NCBI GenBank assembly: GCA_029964075.1
Contig: CM057149.1
Span: 10,240,465 to 10,304,464, forward strand
Length of the DNA: 64,000 bases
Direction: 5' to 3'
From: Patiria pectinifera
Lineage: Eukaryota > Echinodermata > Asteroidea > Valvatida > Asterinidae
Under the pieces are notes generated by a model that did not search any database, was not told where the DNA came from, and worked only from the letters and a program-made list of their open reading frames with translations. The position numbers and the translations under genes were made by a program. How positions within the stretch are numbered: position 1 is the first letter of the stretch; every line of letters starts with the position of its first letter. This document shows positions 25,126-38,321 of the stretch, piece after piece.

Positions 25126-26732
25126 GTGAGTTGTTTATTAGGGGCTATTGTTTCTTCTTTAGTTTGTTGATTGGTTATTTTCATATGGATTTAGAGTGAA
25201 ATTACTGTCCAGGCAAACGCTTTTTAGTTACTCCTTGAAAAAGTTTATTTTATTTGCCACAAGGGATTTTTTCTTTTAAAATTCCGATGTGGTAAAATCA
25301 GCATTTGTATTAGATCCGTTTAGCTTTTGGCCAGGCTGTAACCCTTTTACTGCAAGTCAAGTTGGATAAGATGATTCATGCACAATCCCACTAACACCTC
25401 TTAGTTAAATACTAAACATTATCAATAATTGAAAATCCACTTCCAGTGAGGCCTAAATGTTTTGTTTCATTGCGGCCAAAAGCCATGTACATGTGACAGA
25501 CAAGCACTATACCGATCAATCTTTTTGGTCTAACAAAATCTATTCTGTCTCCAATCTGTGATAGCACATGAATGCGATAAGATCTGAATGATTCACATCT
25601 ATTTGGTCTAGCACTCACTGTTAGCACTCACTGTTAGCACATGATTGCAATACTTGAATGATTCACATACGGTAGCTGTTTGGTGTAGCACCTTCTGTTA
25701 TTGGATTTCAATGGCTTGACCTATTTTCCTCCTCTTAACTGGAGTAATGATGCCTACGGTAGATCAAGAAGCTAATGCACCCTGTGCACTCGATATCAGC
25801 TTAATGCTCCAGTTGAGTTTGTAATACACGCACTACTGAATGGATGATAAATCAAACTTTCTGCCAAGAACTTCCATAATCTACAACGGACCTGAAGAAA
25901 ACTCAAGGGGTCCACACAGCCGTTCTGCTATGGGGCATTTTGTTAATGTATACGCTACTTTGAGGGGTCAACAAAGATTACAAAACAACAGTCTCAACAG
26001 CATTTTCCATTCAAGGTTGGGGAAATTCAAACTAGTGACTTTCGATGCAGTTAAAACAAAGTTTTTGCATGATGATGTACCGGTACATGTGTGTATGATA
26101 CATGTGCAACATTTTTTTAAACACATCAGTGTTGGCCGGGGGAACAGCATGTTTTCTTCCCATAAAAGCATGTACATTACAACGCCGCATCTACCGGTAG
26201 CAGCATCTTAATTTTTGTTCTTCATAACGTAAAATTTAAAACATAGTTTTGTTTCAGGAAATTTTTCTTTCTGTGAAATATGCCCTGGGATTGATCTAGA
26301 ATTTTTTATTCTTAAAAAACAATTAATTTTACTTGCACGAGTGTTCCAAAATGCCACTCATATCATAATCCTCTCGCGTAAGTCCCCTTCACTAAAAAGA
26401 TCACTACATGTATGGTACATTTACTTTTACAGTAAACATCATAGCAATGAATATGTAGCCCATGTTTTTTTATAAAATAGTTGTGAACTAGAGAGTGGGA
26501 GGGGTGGGGCATATGTAGGGCAGGAACGGGGGAGGTTAGTGAGGGTTTGCTGTAACACCATGTGGAAGAATCTCTTTTGAGAAGATGTGTGGTTCTGAAA
26601 GGAACCGGTTGGTTGCGAAACTCAACGTTATGATCAATATATGTCTTCAGGAGGAAAAAAGGGGGAGGTGTTGTTAGATGCATGGCAAACAAGTGCAGCT
26701 ACCAGTACATTTGCACAAAGTTTCCCTCTGAG

Positions 26733-27232
26733 NNNNNNNNNNNNNNNNNNNNNNNNNNNNNNNNNNNNNNNNNNNNNNNNNNNNNNNNNNNNNNNNNNNN
26801 NNNNNNNNNNNNNNNNNNNNNNNNNNNNNNNNNNNNNNNNNNNNNNNNNNNNNNNNNNNNNNNNNNNNNNNNNNNNNNNNNNNNNNNNNNNNNNNNNNNN
26901 NNNNNNNNNNNNNNNNNNNNNNNNNNNNNNNNNNNNNNNNNNNNNNNNNNNNNNNNNNNNNNNNNNNNNNNNNNNNNNNNNNNNNNNNNNNNNNNNNNNN
27001 NNNNNNNNNNNNNNNNNNNNNNNNNNNNNNNNNNNNNNNNNNNNNNNNNNNNNNNNNNNNNNNNNNNNNNNNNNNNNNNNNNNNNNNNNNNNNNNNNNNN
27101 NNNNNNNNNNNNNNNNNNNNNNNNNNNNNNNNNNNNNNNNNNNNNNNNNNNNNNNNNNNNNNNNNNNNNNNNNNNNNNNNNNNNNNNNNNNNNNNNNNNN
27201 NNNNNNNNNNNNNNNNNNNNNNNNNNNNNNNN
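26733..27232. other. Assembly gap of exactly 500 N
   Basis: Five hundred consecutive N bases. The round number suggests a placeholder of unknown true length. Frames reported across it are artefacts. It lies between synapsin exon 1 and the first TIMP gene, where a small synapsin exon could be missing. Confidence 0.98.
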
Positions 27233-27928
27233 TAGTCACTCAAATCCCAACCCTACAGGCATCTCCATCAAATCCTACCAACGTTATTATTTCCACATAC
27301 TTTTTCACACCTCACTGTCACTTTTACCAGGTACGTGCAAATAACGCTGAGCATGGAATGAATAGTCACAGGTTGGGGTAATATGGAGTGCTTCTTTCCC
27401 TTGTCCAACTCATTCAGGGATGGTGTTGGGTAAATATAGTTTGATCTTTAAAACAAACTTCACCGTTTCATCATAAAAAGACTGCAGCCACAGAGGGTCA
27501 TCCATGAAGCGTTTTAGCAAACAGTTGTCTGATAACCAAACTGCTACTGTGTACAGCTTCTTTTGAATCCAGAGTGTACAACCTGCTAATTATCCACTCA
27601 AGCAGGAGGAGATATAACATAGTGTTAAACTAAGACATGTTACTTAAGGAAATCTGAACCATGGTGATTGTTTTCTGGAAAGCAACTAGATGGACACATA
27701 TTGTTCTATAAGTACACTAAAACACTATATGCAGAGCATCTTTTTAAGAACAGAAAACTTGTGAAAAATAGGTGATCATTTATCTTGAATCGTTTTCAAT
27801 TTCAAATGCACACAATATTGCAAACAAAATAGAGAAGGAAATAACTGTTGGAAATCTTTAGAAAATTTTTAAAGTCTTTAAAAGCCTACTGAGTATCCAT
27901 AAAAACGTAGCCAAAGGAAAGTCTGCAT

Positions 27929-28582
27929 CAGAGTTGCAATGACTCGAGTCAATGACTCAACTCGAGTCCGACTCAAGTCACAATTTTTGGTGACTCGACT
28001 CGACTCTAGTCCCTGAGGGCAAGCGACTTGACTCGACTCGAGTCACTGTGAGCAAATGACTCGACTTGACTGAGTTCCTCATCAGAATGACTCGACTCGA
28101 CTCGAGGAAGGCAAATAAGACTTGAGTCCCAAAACTAAAAGTAGAACTTTGCGAAAAATATTTGCAATAACTTACGCCCGTGCCGGTTTTTGTTCACGTC
28201 ACGGTAGAATGTTCAGGAATAGGAATAATGTATACATACATGGTTTGATCATTGTCCCCATTAGTAGAATGGCAATCCGCTGGCACCCCCTTTTTATTTT
28301 CATTAAGAGTCAAATGTGGTGTCTCCACATGTAGTAGCCCGAATGTAACATTAAAAAAGCCCAAAAAAATGACTTTCTCTCTTGTGTTTATTTACTGTAC
28401 AGTGTTCAAATATTTGTGACTCGAGCTAAATACTTGACTCGACTCGACTCGACTACACACTGTGGCTCGACGTGACTCGACTCGACCTTCTTGACCTAAT
28501 GACTCAACTCTACTCGAGTCACTTCTTTAAAATGACTCGACTCGACTTGAGTTACAAAAATCAGTGACTCGTTACAACTCTG
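27929..28582. mobile_element. hAT-like non-autonomous element with GACTCGAGTC arrays, 654 bp
   Basis: The left end is CAGAGTTGCAATGACTC and the right end is GACTCGTTACAACTCTG; they are inverted repeats with few mismatches. The 8-bp word GTCTGCAT flanks both sides exactly (27921-27928 and 28583-28590), the duplication length expected of hAT transposases. Both subterminal regions (about 27940-28120 and 28410-28570) are packed with GACTCGACTCGAGTC-like words in both orientations, able to pair as a large foldback. The centre encodes nothing recognisable. Confidence 0.85.
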
Positions 28583-30516
28583 GTCTGCATACAGTACAAA
28601 TAACCCTCAATATGCTCAGGAAAAAAAAGAAAGATTGCAGATGGCTAGACGGAATAAAATAAGTTTCTGCAGACTGGCTCCAGTATCTCATCCATCACTC
28701 TGTCTGCATCTCACCTCAACTAGCTCCAGATTGTCTTGATCTGAAGAGTAGAGCAATGATCTGAGAGACAAGACATACTCTAAGAATCAATGAAGACAGC
28801 AAGCTATCCCCAACTATAATAGTCAATCTCCTTGCATCTCATTCATTCTAGATCTCCTCAAGGCACTGACAAAAGAGATCGCGTGTCCTCTGCATTCCTG
28901 ACTGACTCTTGTCTAAGTAGAAGGCATTCCTTGCTTTCTTTAAGTCTCTCAAGAGTATATCCCTTAGTACAATCAAGGTGCCAGCCATTGTAGTCCCTCT
29001 CTGAATACTTCACCTGTTTTCGCTTGTTGATGCTGTTGTTGTTCTGATCATCCTACCTCCATGTTCTGTGAAGTGCCCAGAAATCACTGATGGGTGTGTA
29101 GTGCCAAACACATTCCGCAAGGATTGAATTTCTGTAATCAGATTTAATTAAATCCCACTTTTTTTAAGTGACCTGACTGCATGCATATTTCAACTGGATA
29201 ATCCTGGTCTGATCTCAGGTAAGCTGGGGCTGAGGCTCTTTTAGGGAGGTGTCATCTTTTACACGATGTTGTCACCAACTCTTCTGCTTATTTGGCACAC
29301 AAGCAAAGCCTGAAAATAGGAGAACCTTAACACAATGAAAAATCACAGGTTGGAGGATTTGCAATGGCAACGCAGCAAAATTACTCCTCCAGGCTTGACG
29401 GAATCTTGAATACATGTATTTTAAAATTCACTGGATATTCCAAAAGTTCAATGAGCGTGCCTCAATTGATTCAATGGAATAATGTTAACACTTTCTTTTT
29501 TTCAATGAAATAAGAGATTTGGACTGAATTGCCAAGCCATTCTTTGGTGGAAAGATTAACCTGCACATTAAGTGCTTGTTATTTATACAGACATCTAAGG
29601 TTTCAAAACATTTTGAGAATGATACAGAACAGGAGTGACTTGTTCATAAACCTGCTTGATTTTTGTACTTCTATACAATAATCTGATGATATCTATCATT
29701 TATATCAAGTAAACATCAAGCTAAAGTTTCAGACCTATACCTTTCCAAACTACTGAATTCACAGTGCCTTGCATACTTGCACATATTTGCTATTAAACCA
29801 ATTGAACTCAACACAGAGAGGCTGGGTTTAGTTTTCATCCATAAAAGCTGATTTATGAACTTCTTGAGCAGATGTGTCTGTGACTGAGTCAAATGTTCCG
29901 ATTATGACAAGTGAGGTGTGTTTGAGAGGACCTATTACAAAATGTTAGATCAAGATAATAAATTCACCTGACATGCTAAATCCAGTGGCTTTACACAGAT
30001 AAATACATGCAGAAATAAGTACATGCAGAAATCACAGAATAACTTCATCATTGCTCTATGATTTCACCTTGCAGCATAAAAACCCGTCCTTGTCCCACGA
30101 AACAGATGAATTTTCTGCATACTTGGAATTCTTGCTTTTGTGGAAGTATCTTTGGTTGTTAATACTTGTTCACCTGGACAGCCAGTGTTTGGAAGCTTGT
30201 ACCTGTAAGCTTTCCATTGTAGTATTGTTAGTAGGACTATACACTACCCCTTTTGACTGATCTGCCCTATACACCTAACTCACTGAGCTGGTATAGCCAC
30301 TGGTAGTCCATTCTTCATGTGAAGGATGTATGCTACTTTACTGCAGCTTTGCAAGAATAAAGACTGTTGTTTGGCAAAGTTTGAACATTTTTGGCATATT
30401 TTGCATTCCTTTCCAGGAGTTCCACAGGAAAGCATCAGGTGATTTTTTTTTATACATTGTATGATTATAAAATAAAGCAGCTACTCTGAATCTCTGAAGG
30501 TTTTATGGGTGGAGGT

Positions 30517-30530
30517 GGGGGGGGGGGGGG
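30517..30530 (+). repeat. Poly-G tract, 14 bases
   Basis: Fourteen uninterrupted G. Comparable homopolymers occur near 17040 (13 G), 44600 (G), 10612 and 36135 (C), and 63492 (19 C). They are typical polymorphic tracts and are prone to sequencing error. Confidence 0.9.
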
Positions 30531-30614
30531 CCAAGGGGACCTAATAGCAATAGTCCTGCTCTCCCACCTCATTCAGTACAGTGTACACAGTTCCTTTTCA
30601 TACAGAAAGATGCA

Positions 30615-32352
30615 ATGCCTCTAAAAGTCACCCACATCCTGGGGTGGCAGGATTGCATGAAATGCCAGGGAAATCTCCAATTTCTTCCATTTATCTCATG
30701 GTACAGTTCTTTTCCTAAAACTAGTCAGAAGGGGTTCATTCATAGATGTGTCAAGGACTTTATGTCAAGGAAACTGGAACTTGGAATTTTACAGTTGGAA
30801 AGAAAACGTTTCGTGAGTCATGTAGGAAGTCAATCATAATTATGGGTGGGGAAAAATACGATTCTTATCTGTCAGTCTCAAAGCCTTCTCAAAAAAGTAT
30901 CAAAGCTGGGGTCCTTTTTGCTTTCAATAATCCAACCTACGTCAAAGTCAGGATAGACTGATGATAGCAATTTGTCCAAATTGTCAGAAATTGTGTTTGA
31001 GAGTTATGACCAGTATGCGTATGCCAGCGGCAAAACAGAAGACAGGAATGTGGGCTGCAAACACGCAATACAACAGGTTGCATGTAAATCATCTGGGGAC
31101 TTGAGAACAAAAATTCCTGAAATTACAGAACTATATCCCTCCTTACAACTTAGATATGTGGTGGAATTAAATACCTCAGACATTATTCAACCACCAAAAT
31201 ATTCAGGGCTTTCTAAATTCTAGGGATGTTTATCACCCGATACATTTCAATGGGTTGAGAAATGGAGGCTAATGTCAGTAGTATTGTAATATTGATGTAA
31301 GCGTTGGCAACGAGCTAATAATTGGGGAAATTTAGAGTCATGACTAATAGACAGACTTTTGAAGAAGACATCATCTGAAGGTTTCTACTCTGCTGAAGGA
31401 CACAGTTACAAGTACAGTAAATCCTTGAAACTTCAAGAGTGGTATCAGTTTCAAGTTTTTAACTCAAGAGTTAGTAAAAGGTCAAGTTGTAATTCAGACC
31501 TGAGGTTTGTGAACACAGACTACTTGAAATATTCAGATGAGTCCACCATTCAATAAGAGCTCAAGGATGATTAAGGAAGGAGTCAGTCGTCATTATTTTC
31601 AAAACTTCAAACTTTAATTAACTCTAGGCTCTGCATTCCTTTTCCAAAATTCTCTCAAAAGTTCTAATTATTTGCCTATGTTAGTGAAAGTAGTATTTTC
31701 AGTGCCTCAGTACAGCTGCCTTGAAAGACTGCGTTTTGAAAACAAGCTTATGTAGACTGCCAGAAACCTACCATTTGAATAAAGCCTATTCAGTCATTTT
31801 CATATTGATGAAAGGCATTAATCACCACACAAATGTTTGACAACCAAACAAGAATCCTTGCAAAGTGGCAAAGTAGAGTAAATGTGAATGTCCTTGAATG
31901 CATTGGGTAATCTAGGCTTCTGCCTCACCAAGGGTAAGGAGCAAGCAACCATTAAGTAAACAACATATCACTATCACAAATAAGTCAGAGCTATACCCAC
32001 TCTGAATTTGATTGGTCTATAACTTGTACACCCACCTACCATAGCCAGTCCCTTGATCTATTAGGCCACGACCACACTGTTATTGGCAGATCAATTGCTC
32101 CAGTAACCACAGGCCAAAGGGGTGACTCATGCAGAGGGAGCAGGCATACTACATAGAATAGCCAGTGACTCCTGTAAGGATAAATACAGGCAGCATGGCA
32201 GGGTAGTCTTCAGTTTGTCATCCAATGCTCCACGTGTTCACAACGTTCACAACAAACTTGAGAAAACACTCCATGATATCTTAGTGTTCTATGGTTACTT
32301 ACATGGATGCTCCAGAGAAAACGTCTCATTAAAGCACAGAGCAAGCTGGTGA
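30615..32352 (+). other. Cluster of unrecognised + strand open frames
   Basis: Five + strand frames follow one another (30615-30839, 30746-30961, 30972-31223, 31359-31556, 32122-32352) in a stretch with almost no minus-strand frames. None has a domain I recognise. They are separated by stops and frameshifts, and no single splice model is obvious. They lie just upstream of TIMP-A. They could be a decayed gene, a transposon remnant, or chance in a locally stop-poor composition. Confidence 0.2.
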
Positions 32353-32424
32353 ATTTGCCATTGGACAACTTGAATATATCAAGCTAATTGATTTTCCAGA
32401 CAAGTCTCTTGATTCTATCATAAG

Positions 32425-32551
32425 ATGGATTTCTCATCATTAAGTTTGATTTTCCTCCTCTTCCTGGCATATCTTGAGACAACCCAGATGGTCTTAGGAT
32501 GTCAATGTGCTCACAGACATCCACAGCAACACTTCTGCCAGGCTGAATTTG
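32425..32551 (+). CDS. TIMP-A exon 1: signal peptide and Cys1-Cys13 segment
   Basis: Encodes MDFSSLSLIF through QAEF plus one base. The hydrophobic signal (LSLIFLLFLAYL) ends at Gly25, so processing would expose Cys26 as the new N-terminus, as TIMP inhibition requires. Residue 2 of the mature protein is Gln, where vertebrate TIMPs have Thr or Ser; this side chain enters the protease S1' pocket, so specificity may differ. Donor G|GTAAGT at 32552, phase 1. Confidence 0.92.
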
Positions 32552-35500
32552 GTAAGTTATTCCTGGACAATATTGTATGTCATTAGCCTAAATGATGTGT
32601 CAAGTTTTTAGAAATTATTTCTACAATACATGTCTATATAACACTTCACATCTGATTACAAAACTGGATATTGTGATACCAACTTTATCAGCAAACTTAA
32701 GTATCTCTCTTGAAATATGGTAGTCTTGGTCAAGACGTTCAGTTCGGCAGTAGTAACTGATGATCATACACAGCAGACACACACTTTGCACTCACACGTA
32801 CGTAAACTACGACCTCAAACGGCTAGGCTACAATAGGCAAATCAGGTGAGGCTGAATATTTTGCAGACAGTTTTTGTTATTTTGTTGCTGAATTTATATG
32901 GAGTTATATTTGCAGACTCCTCACTTATGTCCATGTAAAATATGAGCCTCCACGACCAAGTACTGAATAATAATCTCATAATCATTGGCACATGAGGTCA
33001 TTGCTGGAATCCAGTAAAACCCAATGGATATCCATGTTCCCAGGCGTTCATTCAGCCCACCCGATTTGCATATCTTAGCCCCGTGAGGTTTCTGTTTGCG
33101 CTTCACACAGTATGTGTGAGTGCATTTTTTTTCGCAGCCAACCTTTGATCATCAGTTTCTATCGTCAAATGCCTTGACCAAGGCTGGAATAGAAACATGG
33201 GTGTTTCCTACTTTCATGCTTTAAGAGTGGACTGAAAATGAGATAGATGCTAAGGTGTTTGTTTTGCCTGTTGGTTGCATGATCTATCAGCTCCCAGTTT
33301 TTTTTCTCCATATTTTTGCAAAACAATTCAGCATTTGATTTTGCTCAATTGCATGATTGCACCTGGCCAATCGTGCACAACAGAGTTTTTTAAAAATTTG
33401 TACGAAGTTTGTTTCATGCCTAGGAAGCAAATCGCCCTCAACAGTCCTTGCTATCATTTGATCATGCTCAAACTCTTGATGAAACAAACCTCTGCAGTTC
33501 TCTAGTCAAACAACAAAAGTGCAAAGTACTGAAGCTCAATAACACTGCACATTCCCTTAGGCAATGGGCAGTGCTTGGTAAATTCCAACCCTCAATCCAC
33601 CCAATCATCAATTCTCACACCTGACCATTATGAAGAGTGTTGACAAAATACTGCCACTTGTATTACAGCTATATCCCTCCAACTTGCAAGACAGTTAACC
33701 TCCTGGCAACTTGTTGATTAGTTGACCATTGGTTGATGGTTGTCCAGACATGCAAGGGTATCTGGTTTATGGGAAGGAACCCCAAACCAAAGTACATGAA
33801 CTAGTAGTCTAGTCCTACATGTACGTGAGCTTGGACCCTTGATGCAGGAGTCCCTGTATGTATTTAGTGACCCCATTCCACTTGGAGTTACACCCGAACA
33901 GTACATTAACAACTTATTGTCAGGTTAGACAATAGGAGAGTTACTGAACAGAGTCAGTTTAAACTCCAATTCTGACAGTACAACTAAAATATTTTTAAAG
34001 ACACAAGTGTTTCTTGGTGTCAGTAATCAGCTTGTATTTCAGGACAACTTGAAAACAAAGTTTTTAAATTCCCTAATGGTAAGAACTACTCAGAGGCAAA
34101 CCACGATACATTGGCCACTTGCACAGCCAGTATTATGAACAAGAGATTGAAACTACTCTAAGATTTTAATTTATGAAATAAGTTAAAATTGCAATAAACA
34201 ACAGAATACTCCTAAATTGAAGCACTTTGTTTTGAGCAAAGCCAGAAACCTTTCTGGATAAATCAACAATCACCAAGGAAGAGACCTCAGAGGATTGGTC
34301 CCTAGGCACGGGTCAAAAACAAACGGACTCTCTATGGATACTAGTTGAGAAAAGAATATATTACTGTAGTTGAGTAAACAAAAGGCATACATCTCTCTCC
34401 AGCTACTTAAAGTAAACACAGAAGGGGAAAAGTGCATTGTATTGAAGCACAGCTACGAAACTGAAGTGGAATTCCTCTTGCCTAGGGATCAACAGAAACT
34501 GTTGCATGTTTGTCTGGTAAATCCATCATAGATTTCATATATTTGCAGCATTTGAAAGTTGTATAAGTTTTTGTTTGTTCCTCCAAATTTACCTGACACC
34601 CTGAAATGTACTCCCTCCCGGCACACCCAAGGAAAATCAGCTTAAATTGTCAATCCCCAGTTGGATTATGAAATTGACAACTTCCCAAGGCAGTTGTTGA
34701 AAACAGCAGCTATAAAAACACTCTACTCCCCTTGAATTTCTTAAAAGTCAAGTCAACTTCAAATTATGTGATCCAAAAATATAGAAACATGATTTGCAAA
34801 ATCAAAATTATTGCTAAGACAATAAGGTTGTCACTTTTCTAGTTTAGTGTTGAAATTCTTACTTTTTTGCATGTTCGCAAAAAGACGGAAAGAACTCATT
34901 CATTGATTTTTTGGTCACATTTTATAACAAAATTCCCTTGAACCAAGTACAAGAAGCTGACAATTTCTGACCCAATATGACCAGAGTGTGTTTCCAAGGT
35001 CAGACAACTTTCACTTTGTGCTCACAATCACCACAAAAAAATCAAACATTTGTTGAGGTTGTAACTCTCAATATCGCCTCATTACTGGCATTAGGCAAGA
35101 GATCTATTTTGGTTTCTCTGATTTAACTAACAAGCTATCACATACAACAGCCTGATTATTGTTGGCTTAAGATGATCTATAAATAGCTACTGAGATGTAA
35201 CGATGTCTTTTTTTCAAGCGTAATGAGGCATAATTCTTTCTCCTTCAAAATTGTAAAGCTGCCCCTATTCATAGACAGTTCTTTTTTTTCAAACCATAGC
35301 TGTAGCTCTATGTTCAGACACAGTCTGCCATAAAGCCAAGGAATATTCACTGTACAGCAGAAAATATGTTCATTGTTATTTCCAGACACAAAATGGGGCA
35401 GGCCACACACTTTAACAAAATCAACATGCCATTCAACCACAATGTAACCGCAATGCAAGGATAATTTGGTAGTAGAGGGTTTATTTTGGGATGTGTCCCT

Positions 35501-36997
35501 CAAAATCTGTCCTGTGCACATTCATTTGATTGACTGTGTACAAAGCCTTAGAAAATAACGAAGGGGTTGATGTGAAGAAACGCAAACCGCAAACTCCACA
35601 CACAAGAGCAAACAGTACGAAATGATCCTGAAATAGAATCAGACTTTAGGATTTGGCTGTGGTGTTAAAACCAAGCAACCACACAGTGATCCCTCAAATG
35701 GCTCAAACTGTCCTTGATTTATAAAACAGCCAACATTCCAAGCATGGATGGCCTTTCATTTCAAGTAAAGGTCACAAACACCAAAGTGTTGATCCCCTAA
35801 GCAATACTCTTATTATTGCCAACAATCATTCACCAGTCACAATCAACAAATAATTACTGGATTTACCTAACAATGCAGCTGGAATCCAAGGCCTGATGAT
35901 AAACACTAAACAAGGTCTCCAACCAACAATAAGCACACAGAGACCTTAGGCCCATGTCACTGTTCCCTCAACAATTGATTTCTCAATGCAGTTTCTATTG
36001 GCAATTGTTCAACACTTTAAGACAGCGAAGTACAACCAGAAGGTTTTTTTAGACAAATATTTAATGATAAAATCTTTTTAAAAAGTTGGAAAGTCAACCA
36101 TTTAAACCCCAATTCTGGTTTTTCCCAAAGTTACCCCCCCCCCCTTTTGGAGGGTTAACAATATTCCTCAGATGAATTAAGTGGCTCCTGATGATAATAA
36201 TTTGATGAGTTTGTGAGACTAGCACATTTTTTGGCAATATACCGGTACATACAACTCTGTTGTATACCATGGCATGTTTTTGAAACTGAATACCCTACAC
36301 GACACAATCATCTACAGTCAAATGTCATTCCGAGAAAACATTGATAGCTATTACTGTTTGTCAATGGATAAACGTACAACACTGAATACTAGGCATACAT
36401 ATTACCACAAATACAAACAAAATCCTGTTTAACAAACTAAACAAACTTTGCAGAGGTATAATTTCAAGACCTGTTGTGCGGGGTACAGGGCAGTAATTGT
36501 CTCATTACCAGGAATACAGATTAGCTCAATTTACTGCCAGCTTCTCAAACAAATTCAGTTCCATTGTTATACTGCAGCTCTGAGAGTGGTTGTGAATAGG
36601 AATCAAAAAAGAGCATTCTCCTTTGTTCAATGGTATGGCTGATCCTGCATGAAACCTAAGGAGTTAACTTTAGCTGGCATTGAGTCCAGCATTCATCAGG
36701 CTTGAGTGACTGTAACTGACACACCGTCTTCTTCAAGGAACCATCCTTCCTGATATAATCCCACAGTCGACCAGGAACCAGGAAGCCTCATTAGCTCATA
36801 GGAACACATCTAGGGTAGCTGATACATGGGGGCACACAACCACAAAAGGGGGAGCATACCCCCCCCCCTCCCCCCAGTTCTTTCAAAGTATCCTTCAGTA
36901 GGTTAGAAGATAAGGTAATCATCAATTCAACTATTCAGGATTATCAAGTCATTCAAATAATTTGATAACTGATTCCATATTCTTCTTTTCAAAACAG

Positions 36998-37339
36998 TTA
37001 TTCGTGCCAAGGTCATGAGTAAAACCTTTGAGCCGATCATGCCATCTCAATCCCTAGCCACTACCCCTCAACCTACAACCAAACCCCCATGGAGATTCCC
37101 TGCAGTCAGCAAACTGAGGATGGCCAAACCTCCCAAGACACTTCGGCCCTTGTCTGAAGGAGAGATGGAATCTTGGAATACCTGGGCAATGAGACTGAGG
37201 TACATGGTGCAGGTGGAGAAGGTCTACAAAGGAGAGGAGACGATACTAGCAAGAAGCAAGATTGAGATTATTAGTCCTGCAGATAGTGGCATGTGCGGTG
37301 TGACGATGCTGGAGGAAGGACAGAAATACTTGCTGACAG
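36998..37339 (+). CDS. TIMP-A exon 2: beta strands A-B with enlarged AB loop
   Basis: The acceptor TTTTCAAAACAG precedes the exon. It encodes VIRAKVMSK (strand A), about 56 residues rich in Pro, Thr and Lys in place of the short AB loop, then RYMVQVEKVYKGEE (strand B) and GMCGV...KYLLTG. Vertebrate TIMP genes have an intron after the YKG segment; here that intron is absent. Donor ACAG|GTGAGG at 37340, phase 1. Confidence 0.9.
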
Positions 37340-38196
37340 GTGAGGACAATCATTACAATAGCCCTTTGCACTAAGCGGCCATCTTTGAGGGTTTTGTTAA
37401 AGTAGGTTGAAAAGTAAAAATGAATACACAAGAGGCCTGCTCCAAAATAAAGTACCTCATCAATGATGCCTGCAAAGCAAAGGACCTTTATGAATAATGG
37501 TCCAAACCCAGGTTATTTATTAAATAATTACTACAGACTTAACATGGATGTTTCCAAATGGAAGTATTCTTCATTTTAGGTGTGGGGCTGGGTTGAGGCA
37601 CAAAAGGTTGAGACTTTTCAAGTTGTGTTCATGTAGAAGGCATCCTCCACACACATCATAACTCGCCATATAAGTTTGATGGTGCAGAAACCCATGGGAA
37701 TGAATGCAGTTAAAGTGTGTCTGGTTTCCAAAAGACCTGTTTCCCTTCAAACTTAGAACAGGATATGTGATTGGGCGGATGATAGCAGACTTTTTTTTGC
37801 TGTCAGAGGTCAACTGTGAAATAGGTGGAATTAACGCCTTGAAAGTGTCCTGTAAAAAGTGAAAGAATGTTATCTTTGGAGAGATACAAGTACATGTACT
37901 CAAAGATTGAACATACTTAACTACTGTATGATTTCCATCTTTCCTAACTGATATAACCAAAGCACACTGACATCTAAAACTTCTTTGAACTACTTACAGG
38001 ATATGAAAACACAGACAATCATGCTTGAAATGTGATTTTTTTTTTTTACCATCTATATGGAAGTTACGCATTGTGCAATTTTTGGCACAGTTAGCAGGAC
38101 ATTCCAAGGGGCATTCTAAATTTCCTTCCCCTGATAATATGAACGTCCTCACGGCAATTATATTCAGACAACTTTTTTTTCTTGACTTCTTTACAG

Positions 38197-38321
38197 GAAG
38201 CTTCTCTGAGAAAGGGCCGACAATTCACCTCTGTGACTGGGTGGTTGAGTCACATCTTGTGACCAAAACACAGAGACAAGGACTCAAGTATGTCTACAAG
38301 AAATACTGCGATGAGTGCATT
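38197..38321 (+). CDS. TIMP-A exon 3: Cys99 to Cys124/127 segment
   Basis: Exon of 125 bases, identical in length to the equivalent TIMP-B exon. It encodes GSFSEKGPTIHLCDW, the QRQGLKYVY stretch (compare QRRGF-type in human) and KYCDECI. The acceptor TTGACTTCTTTACAG and donor ATT|GTAAGT fit consensus; the exon starts in phase 1 and ends in phase 0, matching vertebrate TIMP exon 4. Confidence 0.92.

Larger units (their letters stand above)
25126..32424. other. Synapsin first intron region, no further synapsin exon found
   Basis: This stretch follows the synapsin donor. I looked for the expected next exon (the AKYFKGKK-like start and the large exon with RQHAF and CDKPWVF-like words) and did not find it. 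It contains the 26733-27232 assembly gap, the hAT-like element at 27929-28582, a poly-G run at 30517-30530, and a cluster of unrecognised + strand frames between 30615 and 32352. The 25840-26211 frame (+) is unrecognised and probably chance. Confidence 0.5.

Noticed and set aside
26641-27381. Long open frames on both strands across 26641-27381
   Set aside because: They run through the 500-N gap; the translation is undefined there and nothing in the flanks is recognisable.
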